Source of the DNA: an uncultured Gammaproteobacteria bacterium
GTDB lineage: Bacteria; Pseudomonadota; Gammaproteobacteria; Arenicellales; JAANXG01
Length of the DNA: 64,000 nt
Direction of reading: 5' to 3'
Assembly: GCA_947258785.1 (NCBI GenBank)
Contig: CAMYJT010000003.1
Span: 78,620 to 142,619 of the forward strand
Shown: piece by piece, positions 9,068-18,087 of the stretch
Layout of the letters: each line of letters begins with the position of its first letter
Position numbering within the stretch: position 1 is the stretch's first letter
Notes under the pieces: model-generated
Told to the model about the DNA's origin: nothing
Database searches by the model: none
The model's input: only the letters and a program-made list of their open reading frames with translations
Translations under genes and position numbers: made by a program

Positions 9068-9805
9068 ATGGGCAAACTCGATTTCGTCCGCAGTTACAAC
9101 AGCCTGGTTTCCGCCCTGCGGCGGTCCCGCGACAACCGCTCCGCGATGGAGCGTGCCGTGGGCGGCAACTTCGACGCAATCGGTTTCCTCGAGCGCGAAC
9201 TGCTCATCCAGTATGGGCTGCAGCCGGACCACTACCTGATTGACGTCGGTTGCGGGTCCGGACGGCTGGCTAAGGCGCTGTCTTCCCACTTGACCGGCCG
9301 GTACCTGGGGACGGATGTCGTCCCGGACCTGATTGACCACGCACGACGGATCACCAACCGGCCCGACTGGCGATTCGAAGTCACTGGTGGGATGGACATC
9401 CCCGAGCGGGACGGCGATGCGGATATGATTTGTTTTTTCTCGATCTTCACACACCTGCTGCAGGAGCAGGCGTACCGGTACTTGTGCGAAGCGAAACGGG
9501 TCGTCAAACCTGACGGCAAGATTATCTTTTCCTTTCTCGAATTTCGGATCCACGATCAATGGGTGGTGTTTCAGAAGTACCTGGATGATTCATCAGAATC
9601 CAGTCCGCTGGTGATGTTCACTGAACGGGACGCCATTGATGCATGGGCGCGGCATATCGGGCTGACCGTAGAACGCTACATCGACGGCAACCGGCCGCAT
9701 ATCCCGATCCCGCACGCGATTTCCTTCGACGACGGCACGACTGTGTCCGGCAAAGCCAGACTCGGCCCCATCGGACAATCGGTATGCGTGCTGCGTCAAT
9801 CCTGA
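9068..9805 (+). CDS. Class I SAM-dependent methyltransferase
   Basis: A 245-residue methyltransferase. Motif I is IDVGCGSGRL (about residues 58-67) for S-adenosylmethionine binding; the acidic residue after strand 2 is in LGTDVVPDL; a motif-II-like segment DADMICFFSIFTHL and a post-II VVKPDGKIIFSF block follow in the usual order. The substrate is unknown. The C-terminal 60 residues (ERYIDGNRPHIPIPH and SVCVLRQS) complete the fold. The gene is alone: 261 bp upstream contain no convincing gene, and the P-type ATPase gene converges on it. Similar proteins occur near glycosyltransferases, but none is present here. Confidence 0.85.
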   Translation: MGKLDFVRSYNSLVSALRRSRDNRSAMERAVGGNFDAIGFLERELLIQYGLQPDHYLIDVGCGSGRLAKALSSHLTGRYLGTDVVPDLIDHARRITNRPDWRFEVTGGMDIPERDGDADMICFFSIFTHLLQEQAYRYLCEAKRVVKPDGKIIFSFLEFRIHDQWVVFQKYLDDSSESSPLVMFTERDAIDAWARHIGLTVERYIDGNRPHIPIPHAISFDDGTTVSGKARLGPIGQSVCVLRQS

Positions 9806-9861
9806 ATGCGCAAACGAAACGGAACAACCGACTGACCGTGCCGCGTTGCCGTCCCGGCGCG

Positions 9862-12564
9862 CTATACCTGTGAGCTCTGCAGTGACTCGGCTTGATTCAA
9901 GGTTCGCTTGGCCAGCTCGAGGACCGGGAGGATAGTCAAGGCCACACCCGTCACGATCAGCCAGTCGATAACGGTCAGGTTGAAGGTTCCGAGGGCCGGC
10001 TGCAGAGGGGGCGTATACACGATCACACCCAGCAGGATGAACTCCCAGAGAATGGCCAGATTCAACCACTTGTTGCCGAATGGACTGCGCAGCACGGAGT
10101 ATCGTTCGGACCGGAAGCTGTAGGCCTTGAAGAATTGAATGAGCACCAAGGCGATGAATGTCATTGCCATCGCTTGTGTCAAAGTTCGACCGGACTCCAG
10201 CGCCCACTTGAACAGACTGAGATTCACGAGGGTCGACCAGATACCTCCCGTCAATAACAGCGCGACCACCGGCTTGGTGAAAATTCCGATGCGCGGGTCG
10301 CGGGGCGGCCGCTGCATGATGTCATCATCGGGCGGGTCGACCGACAGCGCGAGGGCGGGCAAACCATCGGTGGCCAGATTTACATAGAGGATCTGCACCG
10401 CCGTCAGCGGTAAGGGCAGACCAGCTATTGTCGTACTCGCGATCAGCCCGATCTCTCCGATGTTGGACGACAGCAAATACATCAAGTATTTCTTGATGTT
10501 GCCGAAGATCCCCCGCCCTTCCTCCACGGCGCCGATAATGGAGGCAAAATTATCGTCGGTCAGCGTCATGTCCGCTGCCTCTTTGCTGACGTCGGTGCCG
10601 GTGATACCCATCGCGATCCCCACGTCCGCCTTTTTGAGCGCCGGCGCATCGTTAACCCCGTCCCCGGTCATCGCGATCACCCGGCCCGTCGCCTGCCATG
10701 CCCGGACGACGCGGAGCTTGTGTTCGGGAGAGACCCTCGCATAAACATCGATCCCCTCGACACCACGCTGCAACGCCGCATCCGTCATCGTGTCCAATTC
10801 GGCGCCGGTCACCACGCGGCCGGTGCCGAGCAGACCCAGTTCTCTGGCGACGGCTTGTGCCGTCACCGGGTGGTCACCGGTAATCATTACGGGCTTGATC
10901 CCGGCCGTTTCGCAGATGCGAATGGCATCACCCACCTCTGGCCGGGGGGGATCGATCATCCCCAGCAAGCCGAGGAACACCATACCGTGTTCTGCGCCGT
11001 CGACGGATACATCCGGCTTACGCGCTACCGCGATGACCCTCAGCGCCCTGATCGCCATCGCCTCGGCAGTGTCGCGAATCAGCGCCCTTGTGTTTAATTC
11101 GAGCGCCCCGACACCGTGCTCACCCAGCATATCGGTGCACGCATCGAGAATGACTTCGGGGGCACCCTTGGCGTAGGCCACGGTGACCCCATCGATGTCG
11201 TGCAAAGTGGTCATGCGCTTGCTTTCCGGGGTGAAGGGAATTTCCGCAACCCGTGGACGCAGACCCTCCAACTCGCCCTTGTCCAGGCCGGCCTTTCCGG
11301 CGGCAACCAGCAGCGCCCCCTCGGTCGGATCACCCTCGATCACCCAGCGCCCTTCATTGCGGACAACCCGCGCATCAGACGCCAATGCCGCTGCACAGAG
11401 CAGCTCATGCAATACCGGTCTCACCTTTACCGCGTCACCTTGGCGCAGAAATTCACCTTCCGGCGCGTACCCGGAACCAGTGACCTCCAGCACATCGCCG
11501 TCAACCCAGATCTGGCGCACGGTCATCTCGTCCTTGGTCAGCGTTCCGGTCTTATCAGAGCAGATGACGGAGGTACTGCCCAGCGTCTCCACCACCGGTA
11601 AGCGGCGGATCAGCGCCTGGCGCCGGACCATGCGCTGCACGCCGAGGGCGAGCGAAATCGTGACCACCGCGGGCAGCGCTTCGGGAACCGCCGCCACGGC
11701 CAGCGCAACCCCAAAAATAAACATCTCCAGAATCGGGGCGCCTCGCCACACGCCCACCAATACGATCAGCCCAACCACGATGAGGGCCGCCACCGCCAGG
11801 CTCGTGCCGACTCGGTCGAGGTTTTCTTGTAACGGCGTCCGTCCGGCCTCGATCGATTTCAACAGACCGGTAATCTTGCCGAACTCGGTCTGCTGAGAGG
11901 TCGCGGTGACCGCCGCCTGACCACGCCCATAGGCGACCACGGTCCCCGAATACACCATATTGCGCCGATCGCCCACCGCCAGACCGGCTTCCGGTATTGC
12001 CTCGGAGTGCTTGTCTACCGGAACCGATTCGCCGGTCAATGACGCCTCGTCCAGCTTGAGATTCACCGACTCCAGGAGGCGCGCATCGGCAGGTGTCTTG
12101 TCACCCATGCGCAACACGATCAGGTCGCCGACCACCAAATCGCGGGCAGGCACTGTCTGCTCCCGGCCGCCGCGCAGGACCTGCGCCGTCGGCGCCGCCA
12201 TCTTGCGCAGCGCATCAATCGCACGCTCGGCCCGATATTCCTGTACAAACCCAAGCAGGATTGCGATGAACACGATGACCCCGATGGCGATCGACTCCAC
12301 CGCGTGGCCAAGCATCCAAGAGACCCCGGTGGCGAGCAGCAGAATGGTGACAAGAACGTTTCTAAACTGACCGAAAAAAATGGACCACGGCGAGACATGA
12401 TCTGCTGACGGTAGTTCGTTGGCACCGAATCGCCGCAGCCGGTCCTCAGCCTCCTCGGCGGTCAAGCCAGCAGAAGCTGCAGCCAGGCGTGCGAGCACCT
12501 CTTCCCGGGGCAGTGTGTGCCACAGGTCCTGGCTGGCTGATTCACTGGACACCATCAATGTCAA
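9862..12564 (-). CDS. P2-type cation-transporting ATPase
   Basis: A 900-residue P-type ATPase. It has the actuator TGES loop (DEASLTGESVPV), the phosphorylation motif SDKTGTLT, the TGDHP and GDGVNDAP hinge motifs, and an N-terminal cation-ATPase domain. Segment M4 reads VPEALPAVVT and M6 reads NLATDGLPALALS, which places it with the Ca/Mn-type P2 pumps rather than heavy-metal P1B pumps; it has no CPx motif and no N-terminal metal-binding domain. It overlaps the VIT-like gene by four bases (ATGA), so the two are translationally coupled. The predicted role is export of Ca2+, Mn2+ or another divalent cation from the cytoplasm; the exact ion is not decided. Confidence 0.92.
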   Translation of the reverse strand: MTLMVSSESASQDLWHTLPREEVLARLAAASAGLTAEEAEDRLRRFGANELPSADHVSPWSIFFGQFRNVLVTILLLATGVSWMLGHAVESIAIGVIVFIAILLGFVQEYRAERAIDALRKMAAPTAQVLRGGREQTVPARDLVVGDLIVLRMGDKTPADARLLESVNLKLDEASLTGESVPVDKHSEAIPEAGLAVGDRRNMVYSGTVVAYGRGQAAVTATSQQTEFGKITGLLKSIEAGRTPLQENLDRVGTSLAVAALIVVGLIVLVGVWRGAPILEMFIFGVALAVAAVPEALPAVVTISLALGVQRMVRRQALIRRLPVVETLGSTSVICSDKTGTLTKDEMTVRQIWVDGDVLEVTGSGYAPEGEFLRQGDAVKVRPVLHELLCAAALASDARVVRNEGRWVIEGDPTEGALLVAAGKAGLDKGELEGLRPRVAEIPFTPESKRMTTLHDIDGVTVAYAKGAPEVILDACTDMLGEHGVGALELNTRALIRDTAEAMAIRALRVIAVARKPDVSVDGAEHGMVFLGLLGMIDPPRPEVGDAIRICETAGIKPVMITGDHPVTAQAVARELGLLGTGRVVTGAELDTMTDAALQRGVEGIDVYARVSPEHKLRVVRAWQATGRVIAMTGDGVNDAPALKKADVGIAMGITGTDVSKEAADMTLTDDNFASIIGAVEEGRGIFGNIKKYLMYLLSSNIGEIGLIASTTIAGLPLPLTAVQILYVNLATDGLPALALSVDPPDDDIMQRPPRDPRIGIFTKPVVALLLTGGIWSTLVNLSLFKWALESGRTLTQAMAMTFIALVLIQFFKAYSFRSERYSVLRSPFGNKWLNLAILWEFILLGVIVYTPPLQPALGTFNLTVIDWLIVTGVALTILPVLELAKRTLNQAESLQSSQV

Positions 12565-13139
12565 CGCGGACTCAATAGATAGATCAGCAACATGGTGACT
12601 GCGGCGATCGCCAGAGTTCTGGCACCGGCCAAGAACCAGTGCGCACCGCTTACACGGCCAAGAAATACACCGAGCAGAAATATCACAACAACGGCCAGCA
12701 ACATCGCCATTTCCATCGCCGGCATCGGCAGATCCAGCGACAGGTACTCAGCCCACAACGGCATAACTATGATCAACGCGATTAACAGCGGCGCCGACCC
12801 GTTGATCACCGCGATCAGCAGCGGTAGCATCCTGGCCGCCTGACCGTACGCCGTATCGCTGAGGTCACGCATCATCGCCTCTTCGAGTTCGAGCAATTCC
12901 TTTCGTTTCTCGGCGGACTCACTGATGTACGCGCTGCTCAGACCACTCATACCCAGCGCGATCGCCGCCCCCAGGCACACACTGAGCAATACGGAATTGT
13001 CGTTGTTATCCGTCACGTAGAAACCGACGATCAGGCCGAACATCGTGAGTGCACCGTCGAAACCGTTAACGACGAAGTAGCGGCGCGCAATCCCGTGGGA
13101 TTGAGTAATCCTGAACAGCGTCGCGACGCGTTCGAACAT
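12561..13139 (-). CDS. VIT/CCC1-family transporter
   Basis: A 192-residue integral membrane protein with about five hydrophobic segments. It has the signature of the VIT1/CCC1 iron/manganese carrier family: FVVNGFDGALTMFGLIVGF in segment 1 and a cytoplasmic helix with ESAEKRKELLELEEAMMRD between segments 2 and 3, where VIT proteins coordinate metal with Glu residues. It likely moves Fe2+ or Mn2+. The ATG at 13139 is four bases after the stop of DUF211; an upstream in-frame start would run into DUF211 and adds no conserved residues. Its 3' end overlaps the P-type ATPase start. The membrane assignment is firm; the substrate is inferred. Confidence 0.85.
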   Translation of the reverse strand: MFERVATLFRITQSHGIARRYFVVNGFDGALTMFGLIVGFYVTDNNDNSVLLSVCLGAAIALGMSGLSSAYISESAEKRKELLELEEAMMRDLSDTAYGQAARMLPLLIAVINGSAPLLIALIIVMPLWAEYLSLDLPMPAMEMAMLLAVVVIFLLGVFLGRVSGAHWFLAGARTLAIAAVTMLLIYLLSPR

Positions 13140-13143
13140 CGGT

Positions 13144-13419
13144 CTACGGACCACCCTGGTCTGGCTCGCTTTCCACCGCCACCTCATCAATGCTTTGGAC
13201 GGAACCACCCATACTGGTGATTTCCTCAGTAATTGCGTCATACCGAAGGTCACCGCCTTCAATAATCAGGGCGACGGTCTCGGTTTTTTCATCCACCCCC
13301 GATACCGTCAGGTTGACGCGACAGCCCGGCGACCGTGAGGCGACGGCAGAGGTAAATTCGAGCGCGTTCGGGTAGCGAGGTTTTAGCACGTCTAGCACAA
13401 TTCTTTTCAAGTATGTCAT
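13144..13419 (-). CDS. DUF211 family protein
   Basis: A 91-residue ferredoxin-fold-like protein of the DUF211 family. The hallmarks are the opening RIVLDVLKPRYP, the central VDEKTETVALIIEGGDL and the closing GGSVQSIDEVAV. Family members are common in archaea, have no firmly assigned function, and are small acidic proteins of the ACT/ferredoxin-like kind. Its position as first gene of an operon with a VIT-type metal carrier and a P-type ATPase suggests a cytosolic metal- or ligand-sensing role; this is inference. The C-terminal tail (EPDQGGP) is variable. A palindrome resembling an FNR/CRP site lies about 60 bp upstream of the ATG. Confidence 0.85.
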   Translation of the reverse strand: MTYLKRIVLDVLKPRYPNALEFTSAVASRSPGCRVNLTVSGVDEKTETVALIIEGGDLRYDAITEEITSMGGSVQSIDEVAVESEPDQGGP

Positions 13420-13477
13420 GATGCACCGGTTCGAGCAGGTGATGAGATTAGTGTATTGAGCCGCCTGCCGAGCGCAG

Positions 13478-13491
13478 GTGATCTAGATCAA
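13478..13491. promoter_or_regulatory. FNR/CRP-like palindrome between DUF211 operon and yajD
   Basis: The sequence GTGAT-CTAG-ATCAA matches the FNR consensus TTGAT-N4-ATCAA at nine of ten arm positions, and the inner 12 bases TGATCTAGATCA are a perfect palindrome. It lies 58 bp upstream of the DUF211 start codon and 84 bp upstream of the YajD start, so it could control either or both of these divergent genes. Whether the regulator is FNR/ANR-like or CRP-like is not decided by the sequence. Confidence 0.4.
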
Positions 13492-13574
13492 AAAGGCGGC
13501 AACCGCGACACTAACACTCGGTCTGTGCAGGTGTACTGAAGAAACACCGAAGCGGTTGCCCCGGGAGCCGAAGC

Positions 13575-13991
13575 ATGAAACCAAGGGGCTCGAAAAAACG
13601 AGCGGTCTCCGACGCCGGATTCGATTCCGGCAAACTCGACGAGGTGGTCGCCCGAGCACGCCGCGAAGCGGATGAACGCATGCGGGGTTACCGTGAGCGG
13701 TCGCTGAGCCTGCACCCCTGGGTCTGCGCCCGCTGCGGGCGAGAGTTCTCACGTCGCAACCTGCACGAGCTCACCGTGCACCATAAGGACCACAATCACG
13801 ACAACAACCCAGCGGACGGGAGCAACTGGGAGAATCTCTGCCTGTACTGCCACGACTGGGAGCATCAAAAGTACACCGAACTGGTGCGGGGAGAGCACGC
13901 GGCCTTCGGCGTCACCGAGGGTAAAGCCAAGCCGACAACACACAATCCCTTCGCTGGCCTCCGGGACATACTCGCACAGTCGAAAAAATAA
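13575..13991 (+). CDS. yajD: YajD-type HNH nuclease family protein
   Basis: A 138-residue protein with an HNH endonuclease domain of the YajD family. Zinc-binding CxxC pairs are CARC (after HPWV) and CLYC; the HNH core is LTVHHKDHNHDNNPADGSNWENL. The N-terminal 40 residues are basic and helical, and the C-terminus ends in NPFAGLRDIL, both typical of YajD. A nuclease activity is predicted from the fold, but the biological role of YajD is not established. It is monocistronic, divergent from the DUF211 operon and convergent with the rhodanese gene. Length agrees with the family. Confidence 0.92.
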   Translation: MKPRGSKKRAVSDAGFDSGKLDEVVARARREADERMRGYRERSLSLHPWVCARCGREFSRRNLHELTVHHKDHNHDNNPADGSNWENLCLYCHDWEHQKYTELVRGEHAAFGVTEGKAKPTTHNPFAGLRDILAQSKK

Positions 13992-14052
13992 GCCTGCGGG
14001 CGCCGCTGTGTGACTGGGCGGGCCGCCGCCGACAAAATGCCGCGCGTGGCCG

Positions 14053-14505
14053 CTACTTCGGAGTGTCGGTGAGGCCGTCCGGATTCCCGGGTACCACCGT
14101 GAATCCCTCCGCCTCCCACGCGCTGATGCCGCCGCTGAGCGCTTTCGCCAGCGGAAAACCGTGGTGCTTTAAAATCCGCACGGCGAACGCCGCCCGCGTC
14201 CCGGATTGGCAGACCGTGATGACGATCCGGTCGCGAAATTCGTCGTGCTGCGATGTCTGTTTGAGCCGCTGCGACAATCCCGGCAACGGAATGTTGACGG
14301 CACCGGGTATATGCCCGGATCCGCCAAAATACTCGGCAGCCCGGCGCACATCGATCAGCAGGGCGGCATCCGAGTCGAGCAGTTTTACGGCCTCGCCAGC
14401 CGATACATGAGCCCCGACCCCAGCGATGATTCGGGGCAAGCAGCGAATGACGCCATAGATCAGCGCCACTGCCACAACCAACAGGGTTTCACCTCCGTTC
14501 AGCAT
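14053..14505 (-). CDS. Membrane-anchored rhodanese-like protein
   Basis: A 150-residue protein with one N-terminal membrane segment (about residues 6-30) and a single rhodanese domain (about residues 33-145). The active-site loop is C99-Q-S-G-T-R, with the sulfur-accepting Cys present, and the CH2A-type motif DVRRAAEYFGGSGHIPGAVNIPL is intact. It should transfer or carry sulfane sulfur at the inner membrane; a redox or sulfur-trafficking role would fit the TsuA-like and TauE/SafE-like genes elsewhere in the window. It is monocistronic, converging on yajD. The membrane topology suggests that the rhodanese domain is either cytoplasmic or periplasmic; I cannot decide. Confidence 0.87.
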   Translation of the reverse strand: MLNGGETLLVVAVALIYGVIRCLPRIIAGVGAHVSAGEAVKLLDSDAALLIDVRRAAEYFGGSGHIPGAVNIPLPGLSQRLKQTSQHDEFRDRIVITVCQSGTRAAFAVRILKHHGFPLAKALSGGISAWEAEGFTVVPGNPDGLTDTPK

Positions 14506-14686
14506 CGGACCACTGCGCCGTGCCGCGTGGCGCTAGTCTCCCGATCGGCACACAGGTCGTCCTCGACGCACCAGCTCAGCGAGGCGCCGGTCATCGGGGG
14601 TTCCCTCTTCGTCCGATCGGATTTGGACATGAACGGTGGGTCGTGATATGTCAGTGTCTGAAAACCTTAGATCCGGAGAACAGTCT

Positions 14687-15076
14687 ATGACGATCATCGC
14701 CCGAATCACAACTAAAACAGTAGTCGTCTTGTCCCTATTCGCCCTGGTCGGCATGGGTTACATTACTGCCGCGTCTGCCGTAATCATCGGGACCGGCGAC
14801 GCCATCCGCTCCGCAGAGCGGCAGGCCTACATCGCTGAGATCGACCGATGGATGGCGCATGACGTAATCAGCAAGCAGCTATCGGAGCTGGGCGTCGATG
14901 CCGGGGAAGCAATGACCAGAGCCAAGGCCATGACCCACGAAGAGCTGGCCATGCTGGTCGAGCAATTGGATCAACTGCCGGCCGGTGGCGGCGTTATCGA
15001 AGTCATCGGTATCGTGTTTGTCGTTCTGCTGATCCTGGAGCTGGTCGGTATCACCGATATTTTCAAAAAACTGTGA
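14687..15076 (+). CDS. PA2779-family small membrane protein
   Basis: A 129-residue protein of the PA2779 family. It has an N-terminal hydrophobic signal (VVVLSLFALVGMGYITAASA), a central region (IRSAERQAYIAEIDRWMAHDVISKQL... AKAMTHEELAMLVEQLDQLPAG) and a C-terminal membrane anchor ending in LELVGITDIFKKL. The ATG at 14687 is favoured over earlier in-frame starts because GGAGA precedes it by eight bases. It overlaps the next gene in a TGATG junction. The same pair, in the same order, occurs in Pseudomonas (PA2779-PA2778), which supports a shared periplasmic role with a cysteine peptidase-like partner. The function is unknown. Confidence 0.88.
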   Translation: MTIIARITTKTVVVLSLFALVGMGYITAASAVIIGTGDAIRSAERQAYIAEIDRWMAHDVISKQLSELGVDAGEAMTRAKAMTHEELAMLVEQLDQLPAGGGVIEVIGIVFVVLLILELVGITDIFKKL

Positions 15077-16065
15077 TGTTTAGGAGCGGGGTTGCGCCGC
15101 GGTGCCTCGTGCTCCTGACTGGCGGTGCGTTCTTACTCACCGCCTGCAGCGGCCAACCGGTACTGCGGTCCTTGGCGACCAGTCCCGGCGCCCCGGCTAC
15201 GATCCTCGGCGACGTGCCCTTTTTTCCGCAGCGGGCGTATCAGTGCGGACCCGCCGCGTTGGCAAGCTTATTGGTTCGATCCGGTGTATCGGTGACCCCG
15301 GAAGGACTGCGACCCAAAGTCTATCTGCCCGGACGACACGGAAGTCTGCAGGTGGAATTGCTCGCAGCCAGCCGGCGCCTCGGTCGAATACCGTTTGTCA
15401 TCGATGCCGATCTGCGGGCGATGTCGGCTGAAATGCAGATGGGGAGACCGGTATTGGTGCTGCAGAATCTGGGCCTGAAGATCCGCCCGGTCTGGCACTA
15501 CGCGGTCGTCATTGGCCTAGACCCGGCGCGCGATGAGATTATCCTGCATTCCGGCGCGCAGCCGCGCCTGCGGCTGCCGGCGGATAAGTTTCTCAAGACA
15601 TGGACGCGCGCCGGTCGCTGGGGGATGGTGGTGCTCAGACCCGAGGAATTACCAGCCGATCCACATCCTCATCGCTACCTCAAGACCCTCTCGGCAATGG
15701 AATCCATTGGCGATCCGACCATTCTCGAAACCGCTTTCGCCACGGCGCTGGCCCGATGGCCGGCCAATCGCTTGGCGCGTTTCGGCCTCGCGAATGCCTA
15801 CCTGGTCCAGGGTGACTTCGACCGGGCGGTGTCGTCGTATCAGCAGCTCCTGCAACTCGATCCCCGCCATATTCCGGCCCGAAACAACCTGGCCATGGCG
15901 CTGGCCGGGCAAACGTGTACCGCCGCCGCTATGGCCGAACTGAACCGCGCGGCACAAATTGACGAGTCCAGTGGCGGTCATTTCGCGTCGGCGCTGCGGC
16001 AGACGCGTGAGGAATTGTTCGGCACGCGCTTGGCTCTTAAGCGTGCGCCCGGCTGCGACCCGTAG
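15076..16065 (+). CDS. PA2778-family lipoprotein with cysteine-peptidase-like and TPR domains
   Basis: A 329-residue protein starting at the ATG that overlaps the preceding TGA. A lipobox LLTAC places the acylated Cys at residue 24. The C39-like peptidase domain (about residues 45-195) has the catalytic Cys in AYQCGPAAL (C57) and the His in VWHYAVVIG. Two or three TPR-like helix pairs follow (about 225-300; FGLANAYLVQGDFDRAVSSYQQLLQLDP). The family is conserved with PA2779-type proteins. It probably processes or tethers an unknown peptide in the periplasm. There is no adjacent ABC exporter, so it is not a bacteriocin leader peptidase of the usual kind. Confidence 0.9.
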   Translation: MFRSGVAPRCLVLLTGGAFLLTACSGQPVLRSLATSPGAPATILGDVPFFPQRAYQCGPAALASLLVRSGVSVTPEGLRPKVYLPGRHGSLQVELLAASRRLGRIPFVIDADLRAMSAEMQMGRPVLVLQNLGLKIRPVWHYAVVIGLDPARDEIILHSGAQPRLRLPADKFLKTWTRAGRWGMVVLRPEELPADPHPHRYLKTLSAMESIGDPTILETAFATALARWPANRLARFGLANAYLVQGDFDRAVSSYQQLLQLDPRHIPARNNLAMALAGQTCTAAAMAELNRAAQIDESSGGHFASALRQTREELFGTRLALKRAPGCDP

Positions 16066-16245
16066 AACGGCACAGGGTATCGGGCCGGATCCGCGCTAAT
16101 CGAGGAAGTCCCATGACAGGGCTTCAACAGTTGGTTCGATTGGGAAAAGTCGGCTGGGCGGGTAACATATCGTAAGGGCGTCCGCGCCGCACACTTCGGG
16201 CGCTGCAACCACGACAACAAAGATTTAGTCAACACGAATCCCGCT

Positions 16246-18087
16246 GTGACACAGGCAACCGGACCAGAGCCACAGGACGGTGTACTACCCGCAACGGACG
16301 CCGCTGGCGGCAAACGGCCGTTACTGGAGCAACGGATACAGGAACTCACCGCTCAGTTACAGGCTTTGGTGCACCGCGTTGAGGCCCTGGAGGCTGGGCG
16401 CCAGGCGCCGCTGCCCGCCGCCTCGGTACCCGCAGGACAGCCCGCGTCGATCGACTCCGAACCGGTGCCTGTCGAAGCCACTGAACAGTTGTTTGCCTGG
16501 ATGGGCCGGTCGTCTTTGCTGGCCCGGCTCGCGACCTTGTGCTTCCTGCTCGTAGTCGCCCTGATGGTGCGTACCGTCACCGATTACGGCCTGCTGGAAA
16601 AACCGCTCGGAGTGGTAATCGGTATGGTGTATTCATCGCTGCTGATGGCGATGGGCTGGTACCGCTACCGCCGCATCAGCCCCATGGCTCCGGTATACAC
16701 CGCGTGTGCTGCGGTGCTGTTGTTCACGATCGTCGTGGAGACCCATGTGCGATTCGAGATCCTGTCCGTGCGTGACGCCCACGCCTTACTGGCGGGTACC
16801 GCTATTGGCATGTCGATTATCGCGCACCGATATACCCGCGGTTTCCTGGTGCTGGTGGGCGTATTGGGCCTGATCGTCGCCGCGGCCGTTCTCAACATTC
16901 CGCAGCCCCACTACCCGTATCTGGGTGCACTGCTGCTGATCGCCAACGTATTGGCGTTTTTCGCGAGACGGCTGCCGCGCTGCGCCTGGTTGTGCTGGGT
17001 ATTGCTGGTGCTCTCGATCGTTGTCATGCAGCTGTGGGCGCACCAGTTGTCCAGCTGGGGGGCAACGGCTCCGGGGCTTTATCACAACTGGTTCCTGCCC
17101 TTGATCGGGCTGATTGGCGGCGTCTACGCCGCTACGGCCTTCGCCGGCACGCTGAACAACGCGCGGCGGCCGGCCGTGTTCGATCTGGCCGTGCCAACCA
17201 TAAACGTCGTCTGGGTGTTCCTCGCGGTACGCCAGGTTGTGCTGGCCCAGCAGAGCGCCGCTTTCGCGGTCGGCGGCATAGGGATGGCCGTCGCCCTGAT
17301 GCACCTGGGCGCCGCCGCTTGGCTCGGTTGGCGCAACCCACCCAGCGCGCCGGGTGCAAACGCCTTCGTGGTGGCCGGTGCGACATTGCTGGCGCTTGCG
17401 GTTCCAGTAGCGTCGGGCGACCTGGCCGCCTCGCTGTTGCTGCTGACGGCGCTGGGGTTTGGATTGGCGCTGCTGTCGCGCTCCTGGGAGACCGGCGCCG
17501 TGCGGGTGACCTCCTACGCCCTGCAGTCCTACGTGTGTATCGGTGTCGCGCTGCTGGTTGGGCACTACGCAACTCCGGTCTCGGCACCTGTCGCCGCACT
17601 GGTGGCGGCGGTCTGCGCGGCCGTCGCGCTACTGCACTACCGATGGTGCCGCACCCATGCCCCCCCGAACAATTCGTTTTTCTTCTCGCGCCTCGATCCG
17701 TCCGATCGCATCGCCGTCGTTCTGCTGCTGGCGGCGTTGAACCACGGATTCTTTACGGTGAGCATTGGGATTGATGAATTCATCGCACGCCTGCCGGTGG
17801 ACCATGACAACGCCTTTAGCGGAGCGCAGTCAGTCATCATCAACAGTTCAGCGGCGGTGCTCATGTTGCTCGCATTTGCACGCAAAAACAACGAGATCCG
17901 TAATGTCGCCGTACTGGTCACCCTGGTCGGGGCCGTCAAGGTATTCCTGCTCGATCTGCTGAGCACGCACGGACTCCCGTTGGTGTTTAGCGTGCTGTCC
18001 TTCGGACTGGCCGCCGCGCTGCAGTCGTTTCTGCTGAGCCGTTGGCGGCGCCCGGCCCCACATCCGGCCTCTGCCACCGAAACTTGA
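16246..18087 (+). CDS. DUF2339 family large membrane protein
   Basis: A 613-residue protein. The N-terminal 75 residues are cytoplasmic and include a short coiled coil (LLEQRIQELTAQLQALVHRVEALEA); the rest is a long series of roughly eighteen to twenty hydrophobic segments. This layout, with coiled coil then many segments, is the DUF2339 pattern. It may act as a carrier or an envelope-assembly protein, but no activity is established. The start is a GTG at 16246 without a strong ribosome site; later starts would cut the coiled coil. Its stop is immediately adjacent to the end of the convergent AAA gene. Upstream 180 bp contain no gene. Confidence 0.8.
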   Translation: MTQATGPEPQDGVLPATDAAGGKRPLLEQRIQELTAQLQALVHRVEALEAGRQAPLPAASVPAGQPASIDSEPVPVEATEQLFAWMGRSSLLARLATLCFLLVVALMVRTVTDYGLLEKPLGVVIGMVYSSLLMAMGWYRYRRISPMAPVYTACAAVLLFTIVVETHVRFEILSVRDAHALLAGTAIGMSIIAHRYTRGFLVLVGVLGLIVAAAVLNIPQPHYPYLGALLLIANVLAFFARRLPRCAWLCWVLLVLSIVVMQLWAHQLSSWGATAPGLYHNWFLPLIGLIGGVYAATAFAGTLNNARRPAVFDLAVPTINVVWVFLAVRQVVLAQQSAAFAVGGIGMAVALMHLGAAAWLGWRNPPSAPGANAFVVAGATLLALAVPVASGDLAASLLLLTALGFGLALLSRSWETGAVRVTSYALQSYVCIGVALLVGHYATPVSAPVAALVAAVCAAVALLHYRWCRTHAPPNNSFFFSRLDPSDRIAVVLLLAALNHGFFTVSIGIDEFIARLPVDHDNAFSGAQSVIINSSAAVLMLLAFARKNNEIRNVAVLVTLVGAVKVFLLDLLSTHGLPLVFSVLSFGLAAALQSFLLSRWRRPAPHPASATET

